Positions 24,291-33,842 of a stretch of 45,527 nucleotides of DNA are shown here, piece after piece. Source of the stretch: a virus; the IMG/VR virus record IMGVR_UViG_3300036761_001572, positions 1 through 45,527 of that record. One strand, written 5' to 3'. The notes beneath the pieces are model-generated. The model searched no databases. It saw nothing but the letters and a program-made list of their open reading frames with translations, and was not told the origin of the DNA. The translations under genes were made by a program, and so were the position numbers. Within the stretch, counting starts at the first letter, position 1. The number at the start of each line of letters is the position of its first letter.

Positions 24291-25328
24291 ATGGGAATAA
24301 AATTTGAATCGGGGGGCGATGACGCCATACAACGTCTCCTCCTAATGAGATATCAGGACATGATGGAAAAGCGGATGGCTGAATTTCGTGCGAATCAGCA
24401 GATGGAATATCTGAACAGGTCGAATGAGATTTACGGGCAACGACAGCTTGAGGGAATAAAAGCGACCGGAGAGATGCATAAGGATGTCGCCACCCATAGG
24501 GGCAAAATTATTTCTGATGCACTTGTCGAGAAAACAAACGCATGGCTTTTACAGCAACCGGAGGCGGTTCGATTACGGACTCTTATCAGAACTGAAACGG
24601 ACCCGGTTAAAGTACAGCAATATAAAGACAGGCTCGTCACTCATGCCGAAACGCTTGGTCGCCTTGCGGATAATGTCACGAAGGGGATTGATCCGAGCAA
24701 GGAAGACATAACCTCTATGGCCACGATGGTTTCACAGTCTGAATTAACTTCATATCTGAATTCTCTTTCAGTAAGTTATCGTTCAACCAAGACCAGGGGC
24801 ATTCAAAACAGGACACTCGACCTTAACACCAAAAAGCTTAACCTTGAAGAACGAAAGTTCCGGGACAAACTTACCAATCCTTCCGAGAAAAAGGCCGATC
24901 CGTTTAATGCAAGAATCGCCACTGCAGCAAAAGACGCCCTTGCCTCAGTTCAGTCACAATTAGAATATTTAGGGGTGGAAGGTAGCGCTGAGCTTTCTGA
25001 CGTTGCAACATATCTTTCTTCAATAAGAAGCAAGGCTATACAAGAAGGATGGAAGCCGAAATCTTTAGAAACCCAGGAAGCCCTTGATCTATTAGATTTA
25101 ATTAACGGAAGTGCGACAAAAGCATTTCCCATAATACAAGCAACGGCATGGCTAAAGAAAGCGGAGGCGGCAAGACCCGTTCGGAGAATGGAGGCGTTGC
25201 GTCAGGGTGGTTCTGTAGTCCAGGGGGCCGATCAATACGGATTTACCCTGAATGAAAAAAAAGTTTCTCCAAGGGACGGAAAGTCTTATGTATACGTGGG
25301 GAATAACGAATGGATAGCATTAGAATAA
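24291..25328 (+). CDS. Helical internal virion-type protein
   Basis: This 345-residue protein is mostly helical with coiled-coil stretches (residues 20-65 and 150-200) and no enzymatic motif. In short-tailed phages such proteins often sit before the large ejection proteins and form part of the channel that delivers DNA. That role is inferred from order and composition. Its end overlaps the next gene by 19 bases. Confidence 0.55.
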   Translation: MGIKFESGGDDAIQRLLLMRYQDMMEKRMAEFRANQQMEYLNRSNEIYGQRQLEGIKATGEMHKDVATHRGKIISDALVEKTNAWLLQQPEAVRLRTLIRTETDPVKVQQYKDRLVTHAETLGRLADNVTKGIDPSKEDITSMATMVSQSELTSYLNSLSVSYRSTKTRGIQNRTLDLNTKKLNLEERKFRDKLTNPSEKKADPFNARIATAAKDALASVQSQLEYLGVEGSAELSDVATYLSSIRSKAIQEGWKPKSLETQEALDLLDLINGSATKAFPIIQATAWLKKAEAARPVRRMEALRQGGSVVQGADQYGFTLNEKKVSPRDGKSYVYVGNNEWIALE

Positions 25329-28015
25329 AAACAGTCACTCCCCGGAGATACACGACGGAGGAGTTGTTCGGACCTCAGGCATGGTCGGCCAAGAAATTGC
25401 CTGAACCCCGGAGATACACGACGGAGGAGTTGTTCACTCCACCTGGCCAGGAGATCCCCTCTGACTTTAACGTGGAGACGCCGGACAAGGAAACCAGGAA
25501 GCGGATGGCGGCGGTCGAGGCTTCGGCAAACCCTCCTGCTTTTGGCCTACCGGGTTGGTATAAGAAATGGGCAGATGTTACCGATTTACCCGTCCCCGAA
25601 GCCCCTGCGCCTATTCAGGAACAGGAAAAGGTTCAGCTTGTCGCAAGACCGAGAACAAAACTAGGGGAAGGAGAAGAAAAGAAGTTTCAACTTTGGTATA
25701 AGAACTGGGCGAAGGTTGCAGGGATTGATCCAAGCCCAGATAACCCACTTCATAAATACGATTATCGCGGTGCCTATAAAGTGGGATTGAATCCTGTCCT
25801 GTCTCCCGAAGATGGTCTCTATCATTGGGATAGTCGATTTAAAGATGATGACCATCCTAATAGATTTGTAGGCGGGATCGATACAAAAACTGGACAACCG
25901 ATTGGAAGAGAACCGCTTGAGATTGGGAAAAGGCCCGGCTTAGGATACATCGGGGGAGCGCTGACATCCGAAGAGCTTGGTTTCCTAGGCCCCATAGTAA
26001 AGCCGACAAGCAAGGCAGCGTGGCAACAGGAACAGGGTCAAGCCCTGCCACCTCCGGGAACGCTTCCGCCTCCCTTAGGCCCGGACGAAACGCCTAGGCC
26101 AACACTACCGGAAATGACCAAAGGGGTCCTGAAGGGAACGGCAGAGGCGGGCCTTACGACGGCATCTGCGATGGTTGGGTTTCCTGCCGGGCTTGCCGCA
26201 TCGGTGGGAAAGGTATTTGTCGATGCCTGGGGTCCGGGAGGAAAAGACATTAGTTTCGTAAGTGCCCTAAAGTTGGGCGAGGACGTGATGGGTAAGATTA
26301 CCTATCAACCCCAAACGGAGGCAGGCCAGGAGATAGTGAGGAACCTGGCTTGGCCGTTTGAACAGTATACCAAGCTCGTCGATTCGACGGCAAAGAGCAT
26401 TGCACCGGACGACCTGGAAACACAGGCTATGATAAAGATAGCGGCCAATGGAGCCGCGCTGTGGGCCGGAGCGAAGATCGGCAAATTAACAAAGCTGGCC
26501 GGAAGGAAAGTTTCTGGAAAAATCTTTAGCAAAACCCTGGCGACGATGTATGACAAATTAGTTGAATCGGGCCTTGACCAGGCACAGGCCAGGTATATTG
26601 TTGATTCATATAAAAGAAGCTTTATGCCCGATACCATCTACACGGCATGGAAGCAAAATAAGGCAGCTCGTGAAGCAGTGGTTACCATAAGAGAAGGACA
26701 CCGGTTGGGGATGGGCACGGACTGGTCGGCATCGGAAACAGGCCCGAGGATACCCACTCCGGAAGAAGGCGTCCCGCTTCCGACAGAGGAAGCGGTGGCT
26801 GCGGCCAAGCGTTCCGCAGAACCGCCTCCGCCGGGTCCCAGAGAATTGCCGGTCGGAACAGATTTTTATTCAGGGAATTACGGCAGGACGTCTACCGCGT
26901 TGCCGAACGAACCCTTGAACGAACTTACGATGGCAACCCCTCCGGCTGACCAGGGATATATTTACAGCGGAACCAGAAGAAAGATAAACGCAAAGGGTAA
27001 TATCGTAGAGCAAGGGTTTCCTGTGACAAAACCCGTGGGGTCGCGGCTAATTTTTCGAGGTCTTCCTGATGGATCAATCTCGATGGAGAGTGAGCACAAC
27101 TTGGTTAGCCGTATGCAGGTTCCAGGCGGAAGGATAGAAACCAGGCTTGGCGAGCCATTCTATTCGCCGGAAGGAGCGCTTTCACCCGAAGAAGTAGAGG
27201 CGATAAAAATCAGGAATGCCGAAGAGAAGGACAAGCTTAAAAAAGATAAGATAGTCGATATGGAACGCCGCAGTAAAGAGGCAAAGAAGAGGGCAGAACT
27301 CTATCCGTTCATGCCGGCAGATTCACCCGATATATATTTCGACATAATGGCGGCTACGCACGGGAAAGGAATCGCACCTGATTATACCGCTAAAACTGAA
27401 AAAGACTTTGTGCCTGTAGAGCCTCGCCGAAGTTATGGAAAAAACTACAGGAAAGCAGTTGGAGACGAGCGTTGGATAGAAGATGATTATTGGTTAATTC
27501 CGAAAATACTCAGAAAATACGATAGTCCGTTTACCATGGGCAAGGCCACTGAGGCCCTGAGTCAATTTGGGGAGGGCACATGGGATGTGGAGACTGGAGG
27601 CGAAGCGGGAGTTGATTCCCTTGGCAGGAAGGGGTTTTTTGGTCATGATGGGGAAGTTTTGAGGTCGTATCTTTATGATGTTGAACGAGGGCTTGCCGGA
27701 GGATCGAGAGAGAAAGAGAAAGGGCCAGGGCTATATGGTGAAAACCCTCATCTTGATTATGGGGGTGAAAACGCGGCGCTTGAGGCGGAGGCCGCCGCAA
27801 AAGATGCTAGGGCAAGGGAATCTGCAAAAGAAGAAAAGGACGTATATTCTGAGGAAGAGCTTGAGGCCATCGGAACCGATGCTCAGGAATTCGGAGAGGA
27901 TATTGCAGAAGGTCCAGCCGCAGATCCATTGGTTATTGAAGCGGCCAGAAACGCGGGCAGTCTCGAAGAGTTTAAAAGCAAGTTCGACAAGCACGGAAAA
28001 CTGTTTTGCCTATAG
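25310..28015 (+). CDS. Large ejection-type virion protein
   Basis: This 901-residue protein starts inside the previous gene. The first 42 residues hold a duplicated RRYTTEELF motif from a perfect 30-bp DNA repeat. Two WYKxWAxV motifs follow, the second continuing into DYRGAYKVGLNPVLSPEDG and YHWDSRFKDDDHPNRFV, a conserved sequence found in large phage internal proteins. A small hydrophobic helix lies near residues 285-310, and the rest is charged and partly disordered. I infer that it enters the cell with the DNA. No catalytic site is seen. Confidence 0.6.
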   Translation: MDSIRIKTVTPRRYTTEELFGPQAWSAKKLPEPRRYTTEELFTPPGQEIPSDFNVETPDKETRKRMAAVEASANPPAFGLPGWYKKWADVTDLPVPEAPAPIQEQEKVQLVARPRTKLGEGEEKKFQLWYKNWAKVAGIDPSPDNPLHKYDYRGAYKVGLNPVLSPEDGLYHWDSRFKDDDHPNRFVGGIDTKTGQPIGREPLEIGKRPGLGYIGGALTSEELGFLGPIVKPTSKAAWQQEQGQALPPPGTLPPPLGPDETPRPTLPEMTKGVLKGTAEAGLTTASAMVGFPAGLAASVGKVFVDAWGPGGKDISFVSALKLGEDVMGKITYQPQTEAGQEIVRNLAWPFEQYTKLVDSTAKSIAPDDLETQAMIKIAANGAALWAGAKIGKLTKLAGRKVSGKIFSKTLATMYDKLVESGLDQAQARYIVDSYKRSFMPDTIYTAWKQNKAAREAVVTIREGHRLGMGTDWSASETGPRIPTPEEGVPLPTEEAVAAAKRSAEPPPPGPRELPVGTDFYSGNYGRTSTALPNEPLNELTMATPPADQGYIYSGTRRKINAKGNIVEQGFPVTKPVGSRLIFRGLPDGSISMESEHNLVSRMQVPGGRIETRLGEPFYSPEGALSPEEVEAIKIRNAEEKDKLKKDKIVDMERRSKEAKKRAELYPFMPADSPDIYFDIMAATHGKGIAPDYTAKTEKDFVPVEPRRSYGKNYRKAVGDERWIEDDYWLIPKILRKYDSPFTMGKATEALSQFGEGTWDVETGGEAGVDSLGRKGFFGHDGEVLRSYLYDVERGLAGGSREKEKGPGLYGENPHLDYGGENAALEAEAAAKDARARESAKEEKDVYSEEELEAIGTDAQEFGEDIAEGPAADPLVIEAARNAGSLEEFKSKFDKHGKLFCL
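25340..25369 (+). repeat. 30-bp direct repeat, copy 1
   Basis: The 30 bases here are identical to 25406-25435, 66 bp (22 codons) away and in frame. Each encodes PRRYTTEELF near the N-terminus of the 901-residue protein. Perfect identity points to a recent duplication or selection on the DNA. Confidence 0.95.
25406..25435 (+). repeat. 30-bp direct repeat, copy 2
   Basis: This is the second perfect copy of the repeat at 25340-25369. The 36 bases between them encode a spacer with no similarity to the next downstream segment, so it is a two-copy repeat, not the start of a longer array. Confidence 0.95.
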
Positions 28016-28024
28016 GTAAACAAC

Positions 28025-31000
28025 ATGAAAGAATGCTATACCGAAGCTGAGATACTTGCATTATATGAAAAATACGGCAAGTCATCCAGGGAACCCGAGG
28101 CGGCGAAAGGGGGAGCCCAGGAAATGCCTGGAATCGGCCTTGCTGGCCCCGTGGCAGGCAAAACTATTCCGGAAATCGCTACCCCTTCCCTACCTACGGG
28201 GAAACCCAAATTAACACTTGAACAACGCAAAATTCTCGATTTTCACTTTCATGAAGAAGCTATGAAGGCCAACGTTTCTCCGGAAGATCTCGGTCCTTTA
28301 TACGAAGACGCCCTCGATAACTTTGTCCCCGGTGAAGATCACGTTATCAATAGCGGTAACCGAAAAGGAGAGGTTGTCCCCGGAGCAGATGTGGCCAAGG
28401 CGATGCGTTCGTTTATTATCAACCGGAAGGTCAATGCCTTAAAGCCAAAATCTCCGAAGGACTTCCCTCTTCCTGATAAAGAAACCGGCATGACTTCGAT
28501 ATCGAGATTACGGGACAGAGACCCTGACATAACCCCGGAACACCAAGCTCAGCTGGATGCCCTTGATGTCGTTGAGCGAATTTCCGGTCCCAGCATTAAG
28601 CAGGCCATAGCCGACTTGCTGCAAGATAAAACAGTTGATGAGGTTGCTAAGGATAGGGGAATCCCCCGCAACAAGGTGTCCCGCCGAAACATTCGCGCTA
28701 AAAAACTGATTTTCGATGAGTACAAGAGAATCTTAGCTAGGGCAAGGGCAGATCCGGAGACCGTTGCAAATGCCTCTAGGCGAGATGATGAACTTGAGGC
28801 TAAGAGAAGTGCCGGAGAAAAACTATCCAAGGAAGAAGCGGAAGACTTTGTTCTTGCCAAGGTGCTTAAAGCCGGAGAACAGGGAACTATTGATTTTGGA
28901 TTCTTGTATGCAGCCTTTCCTCCCGAGTTCAGGAAGGCCATGGAGGACATGGGCGGGGCAATAGCGAAAATCGCAAATGAAGAAAACCTAAACAAAATCG
29001 AGGATTTCGGCTCAATGGCTTCACGCAAGGGCAGGGGAGGGTTGCAGAAAATTAAGGAGGGGCTTAGGGTCCCGGTTCGCTCAAAGCACTCGCGGGAATT
29101 GTCTGGTTATCTTTTAGAAAACGATAGGGAAGCATCCAGGGTTACAGCCGAAGCCGATAAATATTTCAAAGATTACTTTGCCCTGGAAGCGAAGGATCCG
29201 GAAAGATTTAGTAAAATAACCCAAACTCTTATTGATGAGGATCAGGCGAAAAAAAGATTCACGGAAGACGAACTTGTTAGCGAACGCGGGTACTCTCCAG
29301 GTGACCTAAGCGTTCATAAGCGTGCTCGAAGGGGAGTCTTGGCGCTTCAAAAATATGAAATGTGGCGCCACAAGAAGGCGTTGAAAGAAGAGCTGGACAA
29401 GTGGTTGGCAAAAGAAGACCCCGATGTAAGGGACGAAGCAAGTCGCCTTATCTCCGAAGGACGCAATGACCCGGCCAGAGCAAGAGACTTAATAAAAGAG
29501 GCGGCTTCCCTAAAAAAGGGCGAACCCGACACTAGGCTTTTCGATACAAACAAACGGGCTACCGTCATCGCCGGAGAACACTTGGCAGGCCTTTCCAAGG
29601 TGGGCTCGTCTTACATGGGAAATCCGGGATACCTGCCTCACCTGAGGCACGGGCGGTACATGATGGAGATAAAGGGGGTCCCGGTCGAGCAAGACCCAAA
29701 CCTTGCGGGCATTGAGGAAGAACCTAGGGCGATCACCATCGATGCCGAGATGTTTGATGAACTCAGCCAGACCAGGAGATTCGCTGAAAAATATCACGTT
29801 GGCGAGGTCGTTGAATTTCCAAGACCGAAGGACGGCGTACCGACCGAGTATGAGATAACAAGCATAACCGATCCGAAGAAGCCAAAGGACATGACGACCC
29901 TGAATGTCCCCGAGGAAGGCTTCATGCGGGCTGTTAACGCCTTCCCTATCTATGAGAAAACGCTTGCCAAGCACATGTCCGACGAAGAGATTAAGCATAT
30001 ACGGCAAGTCCTCTCTGACGAAACGCTGCGATTCTTTGCCCAGGGGAGGCTTGCCAAGAGAAAAAACATAGCCGGCTGGTCTCAGGATATTCCGAGATCA
30101 TTAAAACAATTCTCGGCTTCGTTTCCTCATGCCATAAATAGGCGCTACTCTATCCCCAAGGCCCAAGAGATTATTGAAAAACTTCCGACCGAGGATGCCC
30201 CCTACTCCCAAGACCTACTTGAATATTGGCGAGGCACGAAGGACAAGGAAGGCCCGGTAAACCAAGCGATCAGGTCTGCTATTTACAACTGGTATCTTGG
30301 GCTCAAGCCAGCCTTTTATCTCCTGAACTCGTCACAACCACTTTCTACAACCTTTCCCGTACTGGTGTCTTTGGTTGGGTACAAAAAAGCAGCGGCCATC
30401 TTTGGTTCAACGTCTAAGAAGTTGACTAGGATTATCGCGGACTTTACGGTTGCCTTTAAGAAAGACCGCCATGCGCAGCTCCTTGATATTACCAAGAACG
30501 CTCCGTATCTTTCCATTGCAGAGAAGAGAACCATTGAGCGCATGGCTTCGGGCGGATCAATCGGAGCATCGAGGACAAGAGAAATAATCGGCAAGAGCGA
30601 TATTTCCAAGGTGTTGAATATATTCGGAGAGCTTTCCGAGAAACAGAACAGGGTGTTTACGGCCATTGCCGGAGTTCACCTTGCTAAAACTAAGGGAGCA
30701 AAGATACAGGAAGCGATGGCCATTGCCGATGACTTAAACGACAAGACTCAGTTTGTTTATAGTAAGGCGAACCGCATGAAAATAGCCAGGGGGTGGTTGG
30801 CCCCGGTTACCATGTTTAAATCGTACTTCATGAACTTTTGGAGCCTCCAGCATGAGCTTCTTCAAACGGCATCTGTATTCAAGTCTTCGGGTCCGGATCA
30901 AGCTGGCCGCCCTCTTCTGGGCAGCCGTGACGGCGTTGGCGGAGTTGCCCCAAAACATAATTCGTTCGGACTATCTACCGCAATCTTGATAGCCCTGGGC

Positions 31001-31897
31001 GGGGTAGCGACCATTCCTGGGTATGAGTACCTGAAGGAACTAATACCAAGGCTCCTCCGGGCTACGGGAATTATAAGCGACGACGAGCCTATCGAAAAGC
31101 AGATATACGATGCCGAGAAGGCAATAGAGAAACACGACCTATCCAGGATTTTGCTTAACGGAATACCTTCGCTTGCCAACGTATCTGGAACCATGTTCGG
31201 TTCCGGGGATCCGTTTGGCATCGCCGGCTTACAGATAGTCAAATCAATCGGCCGGACGGTTCGCGGAATGTCTTCGGACGCTGGAGCTGATTGGCTTGAG
31301 CGTTTTGCCAGGGTCGCGCCAACCGAAGCTAAGCGATTAATTAGGCTTTATCAGCTGGTCGTTAAAAAGAAATTTGCGACCGATGAATATGGAAGATTGA
31401 AAATAACAGATGAAGACCTCAAGCGTTTTCCGGAACCTCATAGGGAGTGGGCCAAGAAAGCAACGGCAGCTCTTCCTAAGCCGAGCGACGTTGGCGCATG
31501 GGAAAAAATTCTTATGGCAATGGGTTTCCAAACGGAATCCAATAGGAAGTATTCGGTAGGCACCTATGCCATAAAATCAGTAGGGAAGTCTGTCCTCTCC
31601 GACAAGGGCGGGATGAATCGGGAAATCGGAAAACTCATTGCAAGCAGTTCCAATGAGGTCCTTGCGGGACGCTTTAAACGCATGACCCCAAGGGTTCTGG
31701 AATATAATTTCTCTGGTATCTTAAACAGGTTACCCCCGGATATAAGAAAGGAAATACTAAACATTAAGGCTGAATCAAAACGGACGGGGATAGCAATAAA
31801 CTATTCTTCGATCTTATCAAATATCAAGGAATTCATCGACCAGGGAAATTACCAAATAAGGAGCAACTATGGATCTCGGCGCAAAAGAGTTAGATAA
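28025..31897 (+). CDS. Giant ejection-type protein with sigma-like N-terminus
   Basis: At 1290 residues this is the largest product. Residues about 90-235 look like a shortened sigma-70 family protein: MRSFIINRKVNALK resembles region 2, RLRDRDPD the linker, and VERISGPSIKQAIADLL, then VDEVAKDRGIPRNKVSRR, a region-4 helix-turn-helix. The rest is long helices with a conserved phage internal-protein stretch near residues 910-940 (KIARGWLAPVTMFKSYFMNF) and a hydrophobic segment near 985-1005. It follows another ejection-type gene and overlaps the transglycosylase gene by 29 bases. It may carry a DNA-binding or transcription function into the cell. Confidence 0.6.
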   Translation: MKECYTEAEILALYEKYGKSSREPEAAKGGAQEMPGIGLAGPVAGKTIPEIATPSLPTGKPKLTLEQRKILDFHFHEEAMKANVSPEDLGPLYEDALDNFVPGEDHVINSGNRKGEVVPGADVAKAMRSFIINRKVNALKPKSPKDFPLPDKETGMTSISRLRDRDPDITPEHQAQLDALDVVERISGPSIKQAIADLLQDKTVDEVAKDRGIPRNKVSRRNIRAKKLIFDEYKRILARARADPETVANASRRDDELEAKRSAGEKLSKEEAEDFVLAKVLKAGEQGTIDFGFLYAAFPPEFRKAMEDMGGAIAKIANEENLNKIEDFGSMASRKGRGGLQKIKEGLRVPVRSKHSRELSGYLLENDREASRVTAEADKYFKDYFALEAKDPERFSKITQTLIDEDQAKKRFTEDELVSERGYSPGDLSVHKRARRGVLALQKYEMWRHKKALKEELDKWLAKEDPDVRDEASRLISEGRNDPARARDLIKEAASLKKGEPDTRLFDTNKRATVIAGEHLAGLSKVGSSYMGNPGYLPHLRHGRYMMEIKGVPVEQDPNLAGIEEEPRAITIDAEMFDELSQTRRFAEKYHVGEVVEFPRPKDGVPTEYEITSITDPKKPKDMTTLNVPEEGFMRAVNAFPIYEKTLAKHMSDEEIKHIRQVLSDETLRFFAQGRLAKRKNIAGWSQDIPRSLKQFSASFPHAINRRYSIPKAQEIIEKLPTEDAPYSQDLLEYWRGTKDKEGPVNQAIRSAIYNWYLGLKPAFYLLNSSQPLSTTFPVLVSLVGYKKAAAIFGSTSKKLTRIIADFTVAFKKDRHAQLLDITKNAPYLSIAEKRTIERMASGGSIGASRTREIIGKSDISKVLNIFGELSEKQNRVFTAIAGVHLAKTKGAKIQEAMAIADDLNDKTQFVYSKANRMKIARGWLAPVTMFKSYFMNFWSLQHELLQTASVFKSSGPDQAGRPLLGSRDGVGGVAPKHNSFGLSTAILIALGGVATIPGYEYLKELIPRLLRATGIISDDEPIEKQIYDAEKAIEKHDLSRILLNGIPSLANVSGTMFGSGDPFGIAGLQIVKSIGRTVRGMSSDAGADWLERFARVAPTEAKRLIRLYQLVVKKKFATDEYGRLKITDEDLKRFPEPHREWAKKATAALPKPSDVGAWEKILMAMGFQTESNRKYSVGTYAIKSVGKSVLSDKGGMNREIGKLIASSSNEVLAGRFKRMTPRVLEYNFSGILNRLPPDIRKEILNIKAESKRTGIAINYSSILSNIKEFIDQGNYQIRSNYGSRRKRVR

Positions 31898-32396
31898 ATT
31901 GTTTTGTCTGTACGGCAAGAAATACGGCATCAAGAAGCTTCTGCTCAAGGCCGTTGCGACCGCTGAGTCTGCCATGAACCAGACTGCCTACCGTTTCGAG
32001 AAAGGCTTCTGGGACAAGTACCTGAAGGACAACCCTGAGTGGATGTATCAGGACCAGTCGATCGTGTCGGCAAGTTATGGATTATTCCAGTTGATGTGGA
32101 CTACGGCCTGGGGCCTTGGCTTCCGGGGGACACAGGAAGACTTATGGAATCCCGTCTTCAACGTAGAGCTGGGGGCCAAGCTTCTCCGTCAACTTATCGA
32201 CAAGGTACGAACGAAGCTAGCATGGACGGGTAATCGCTTGTGGGATATGGAGATTGCTCTAGCCTGTTACAATGGAGGGACGGCAGGAAATCCCGACATT
32301 AAGGGCAACCTGAGAACACAGAAATACGTTGACCGCGTGATGAACATTTATTACGAATTGAAGAAAAAAGAAAGCGAGTGCCCGGATGAAGCTTAA
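31869..32396 (+). CDS. Lytic transglycosylase (SLT-like)
   Basis: The 175-residue protein has the lysozyme-like transglycosylase signature: catalytic Glu33 in ATAES, SYGLFQLM at residues 69-76, and ACYNGG at 132-137. These enzymes cut peptidoglycan glycan strands. No signal peptide is seen, so it either needs the neighbouring holin-like protein to cross the membrane or is packaged and works on entry. The ATG has AAGGAG five bases upstream. It is followed by two membrane protein genes, which favours a lysis role. Confidence 0.85.
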   Translation: MDLGAKELDKLFCLYGKKYGIKKLLLKAVATAESAMNQTAYRFEKGFWDKYLKDNPEWMYQDQSIVSASYGLFQLMWTTAWGLGFRGTQEDLWNPVFNVELGAKLLRQLIDKVRTKLAWTGNRLWDMEIALACYNGGTAGNPDIKGNLRTQKYVDRVMNIYYELKKKESECPDEA

Positions 32397-32613
32397 GAAC
32401 CAACTCGATTCCACGAGATTCTTTTATGTTCAGGAGGGGCTTGCGGTGGGCGTTCTTGGAGCTATTGCCAAGACCTTTCTTCCGACCTTTCCTGTCCTTG
32501 AACTCTATGGTTTTGTTGCACCGATTATAGCCATTGCCTTTGGACTTAAAACCTGGGGTAGCCTCAAAGAGAATGGCATTAAACCAAAGGATAACGAACT
32601 TCCTATCCGGTAA
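32386..32613 (+). CDS. Holin-like membrane protein
   Basis: This 75-residue protein has two hydrophobic segments (about residues 17-33 and 41-57, with VAPIIAIAFGLK), a short turn and a charged tail. Small two-segment proteins beside a cell-wall enzyme are typical holins, which open the membrane at lysis. It overlaps the transglycosylase end by 11 bases. No dual start is obvious. Confidence 0.6.
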   Translation: MKLKNQLDSTRFFYVQEGLAVGVLGAIAKTFLPTFPVLELYGFVAPIIAIAFGLKTWGSLKENGIKPKDNELPIR

Positions 32614-32624
32614 AAGGAGAAAAC

Positions 32625-33227
32625 ATGAAAAAAGCAATACCGTGGATTCTCTTGGGAATCGTCGGCGTATTCTTTCTGTCAGACCATGCCGGAAATAAGA
32701 ACAGTCTCAAAAAGATTGAGAGAGAATACCTGGATTATAAAAACATTCAAACGGCGAATGTCTCCATGCTGAACAAAAAGATCGACGAGAAGGAAGGGAA
32801 GATCTCTGAACTCAACGGCGCAATGGACTCGGCGAATACCGTCATCGCAAACCTTGAGGATAAGGTTGCCGGGAAGGACAATGACCTCGCGGCCCTTAGA
32901 AAGAAGTGGGGAGCGTTTAGCCTTGAGTGTCAGACAAACTTACGTGAGCTTGACTCGGTATGGACCGGGAAATTCGGCTTGGCCCAGGACGAAATAGCTG
33001 AATACAAGAGGCAGGTGAAACTTGCCGACGAGAGGGATATTTACAGAGTGGGGCAGATACTTGACCTGCGGAAAATTATAGAGGCGAAGGATCTTCAGCT
33101 GGTCGCTTGCGAGAAAACCTCTTCTGAAGTTGCCCTACTATATCTGAAAGCACAGCGATTGAGTCGTCTGAAAACCTGGGCTGCGGCGGGATTGGTTGCC
33201 GTAGGTTTCCTTCTGGGAAATCTGTAG
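32625..33227 (+). CDS. Membrane protein with both ends anchored, possible spanin
   Basis: This 200-residue protein has a membrane segment at each end (residues 4-19 and 183-199) and a long coiled coil between. Spanins link inner and outer membranes at lysis in Gram-negative hosts; this layout is not a classical Rz or lipoprotein spanin but could serve that role. There is no lipobox. Its last 152 bp overlap the opposite-strand gene ending at 33076. AAGGAG precedes the ATG. Confidence 0.5.
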   Translation: MKKAIPWILLGIVGVFFLSDHAGNKNSLKKIEREYLDYKNIQTANVSMLNKKIDEKEGKISELNGAMDSANTVIANLEDKVAGKDNDLAALRKKWGAFSLECQTNLRELDSVWTGKFGLAQDEIAEYKRQVKLADERDIYRVGQILDLRKIIEAKDLQLVACEKTSSEVALLYLKAQRLSRLKTWAAAGLVAVGFLLGNL

Positions 33228-33618
33228 TCAGTTTCCCCTTACGAATTTCGGAAAATTTTTCAAAAGTTCGAGTTTCGTTAAGTGACCACACTACAACCCT
33301 TCTGCCTGCCATCTTCTGCCAGACATTAACGTCGGAATGCCTCAGGCTCCACGGTATTGCAACCAATTCCTTGAACTTTCGTCCTATTGAACTATCACAC
33401 GTACACTGAATAAACGTGGGTTTGATATGTGGAGAAATAGCTATCAGATCAATACAGCCAAATATGTCGTTTCTTTTAGAGACCCATATCTCTCTAGCGC
33501 CTACCTTGATTCTTGACGCAACCGATACTTGGCGATGAACGACGCTACCTGGGACGTTCTTCAAAATCCAAGACTCACACCATTTCTCAAAAACATTTCC
33601 CGTTGCACGCTTACTCAT
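33076..33618 (-). CDS. PD-(D/E)XK nuclease-like protein
   Basis: A 180-residue protein with an early Glu (E11 in NVFEKW), then NDIFGCIDLIAI (D57) and FIQCT (Q71-T73), the spacing of small PD-(D/E)XK nucleases in which the usual Lys may be replaced. Such proteins can cut or resolve phage DNA. It ends the leftward accessory operon, joined to the upstream gene by a four-base overlap, and its 3' end overlaps the opposite gene by 152 bp. Confidence 0.55.
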   Translation of the reverse strand: MSKRATGNVFEKWCESWILKNVPGSVVHRQVSVASRIKVGAREIWVSKRNDIFGCIDLIAISPHIKPTFIQCTCDSSIGRKFKELVAIPWSLRHSDVNVWQKMAGRRVVVWSLNETRTFEKFSEIRKGKLTTDFPEGNLRQPIPPQPRFSDDSIAVLSDIVGQLQKRFSRKRPAEDPSPL

Positions 33619-33842
33619 TTCTTCCCCTTGTAATCGGCGATGGCCTTTTTTAATCTAGTAACAAAGTGCAGGTTCGCAAAACCCCAATATCCTTCCGAAA
33701 GGGAAGAGACCGCCTCACATAACTTGTCCGCCTTGGTAATTTTGGCATCATATTCTATTCGAACGTGATCGCTTATAATTTTGGCCGCGCTAAACGACAC
33801 CCCCAAGTCCGACGCTAGCTTCATCAGACTCTTCTCGCTCAT
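33615..33842 (-). CDS. Small accessory protein
   Basis: I do not recognise this 75-residue protein, which starts MSEKSLMKLASDLGV and ends IADYKGKK. The ATG at 33842 carries the shared ATGAGCGA start and GGAG upstream, so longer in-frame readings were rejected. A similar YKGK ending is found in the adjacent gene upstream in the operon. It is linked by four-base overlaps on both sides. Confidence 0.6.
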   Translation of the reverse strand: MSEKSLMKLASDLGVSFSAAKIISDHVRIEYDAKITKADKLCEAVSSLSEGYWGFANLHFVTRLKKAIADYKGKK

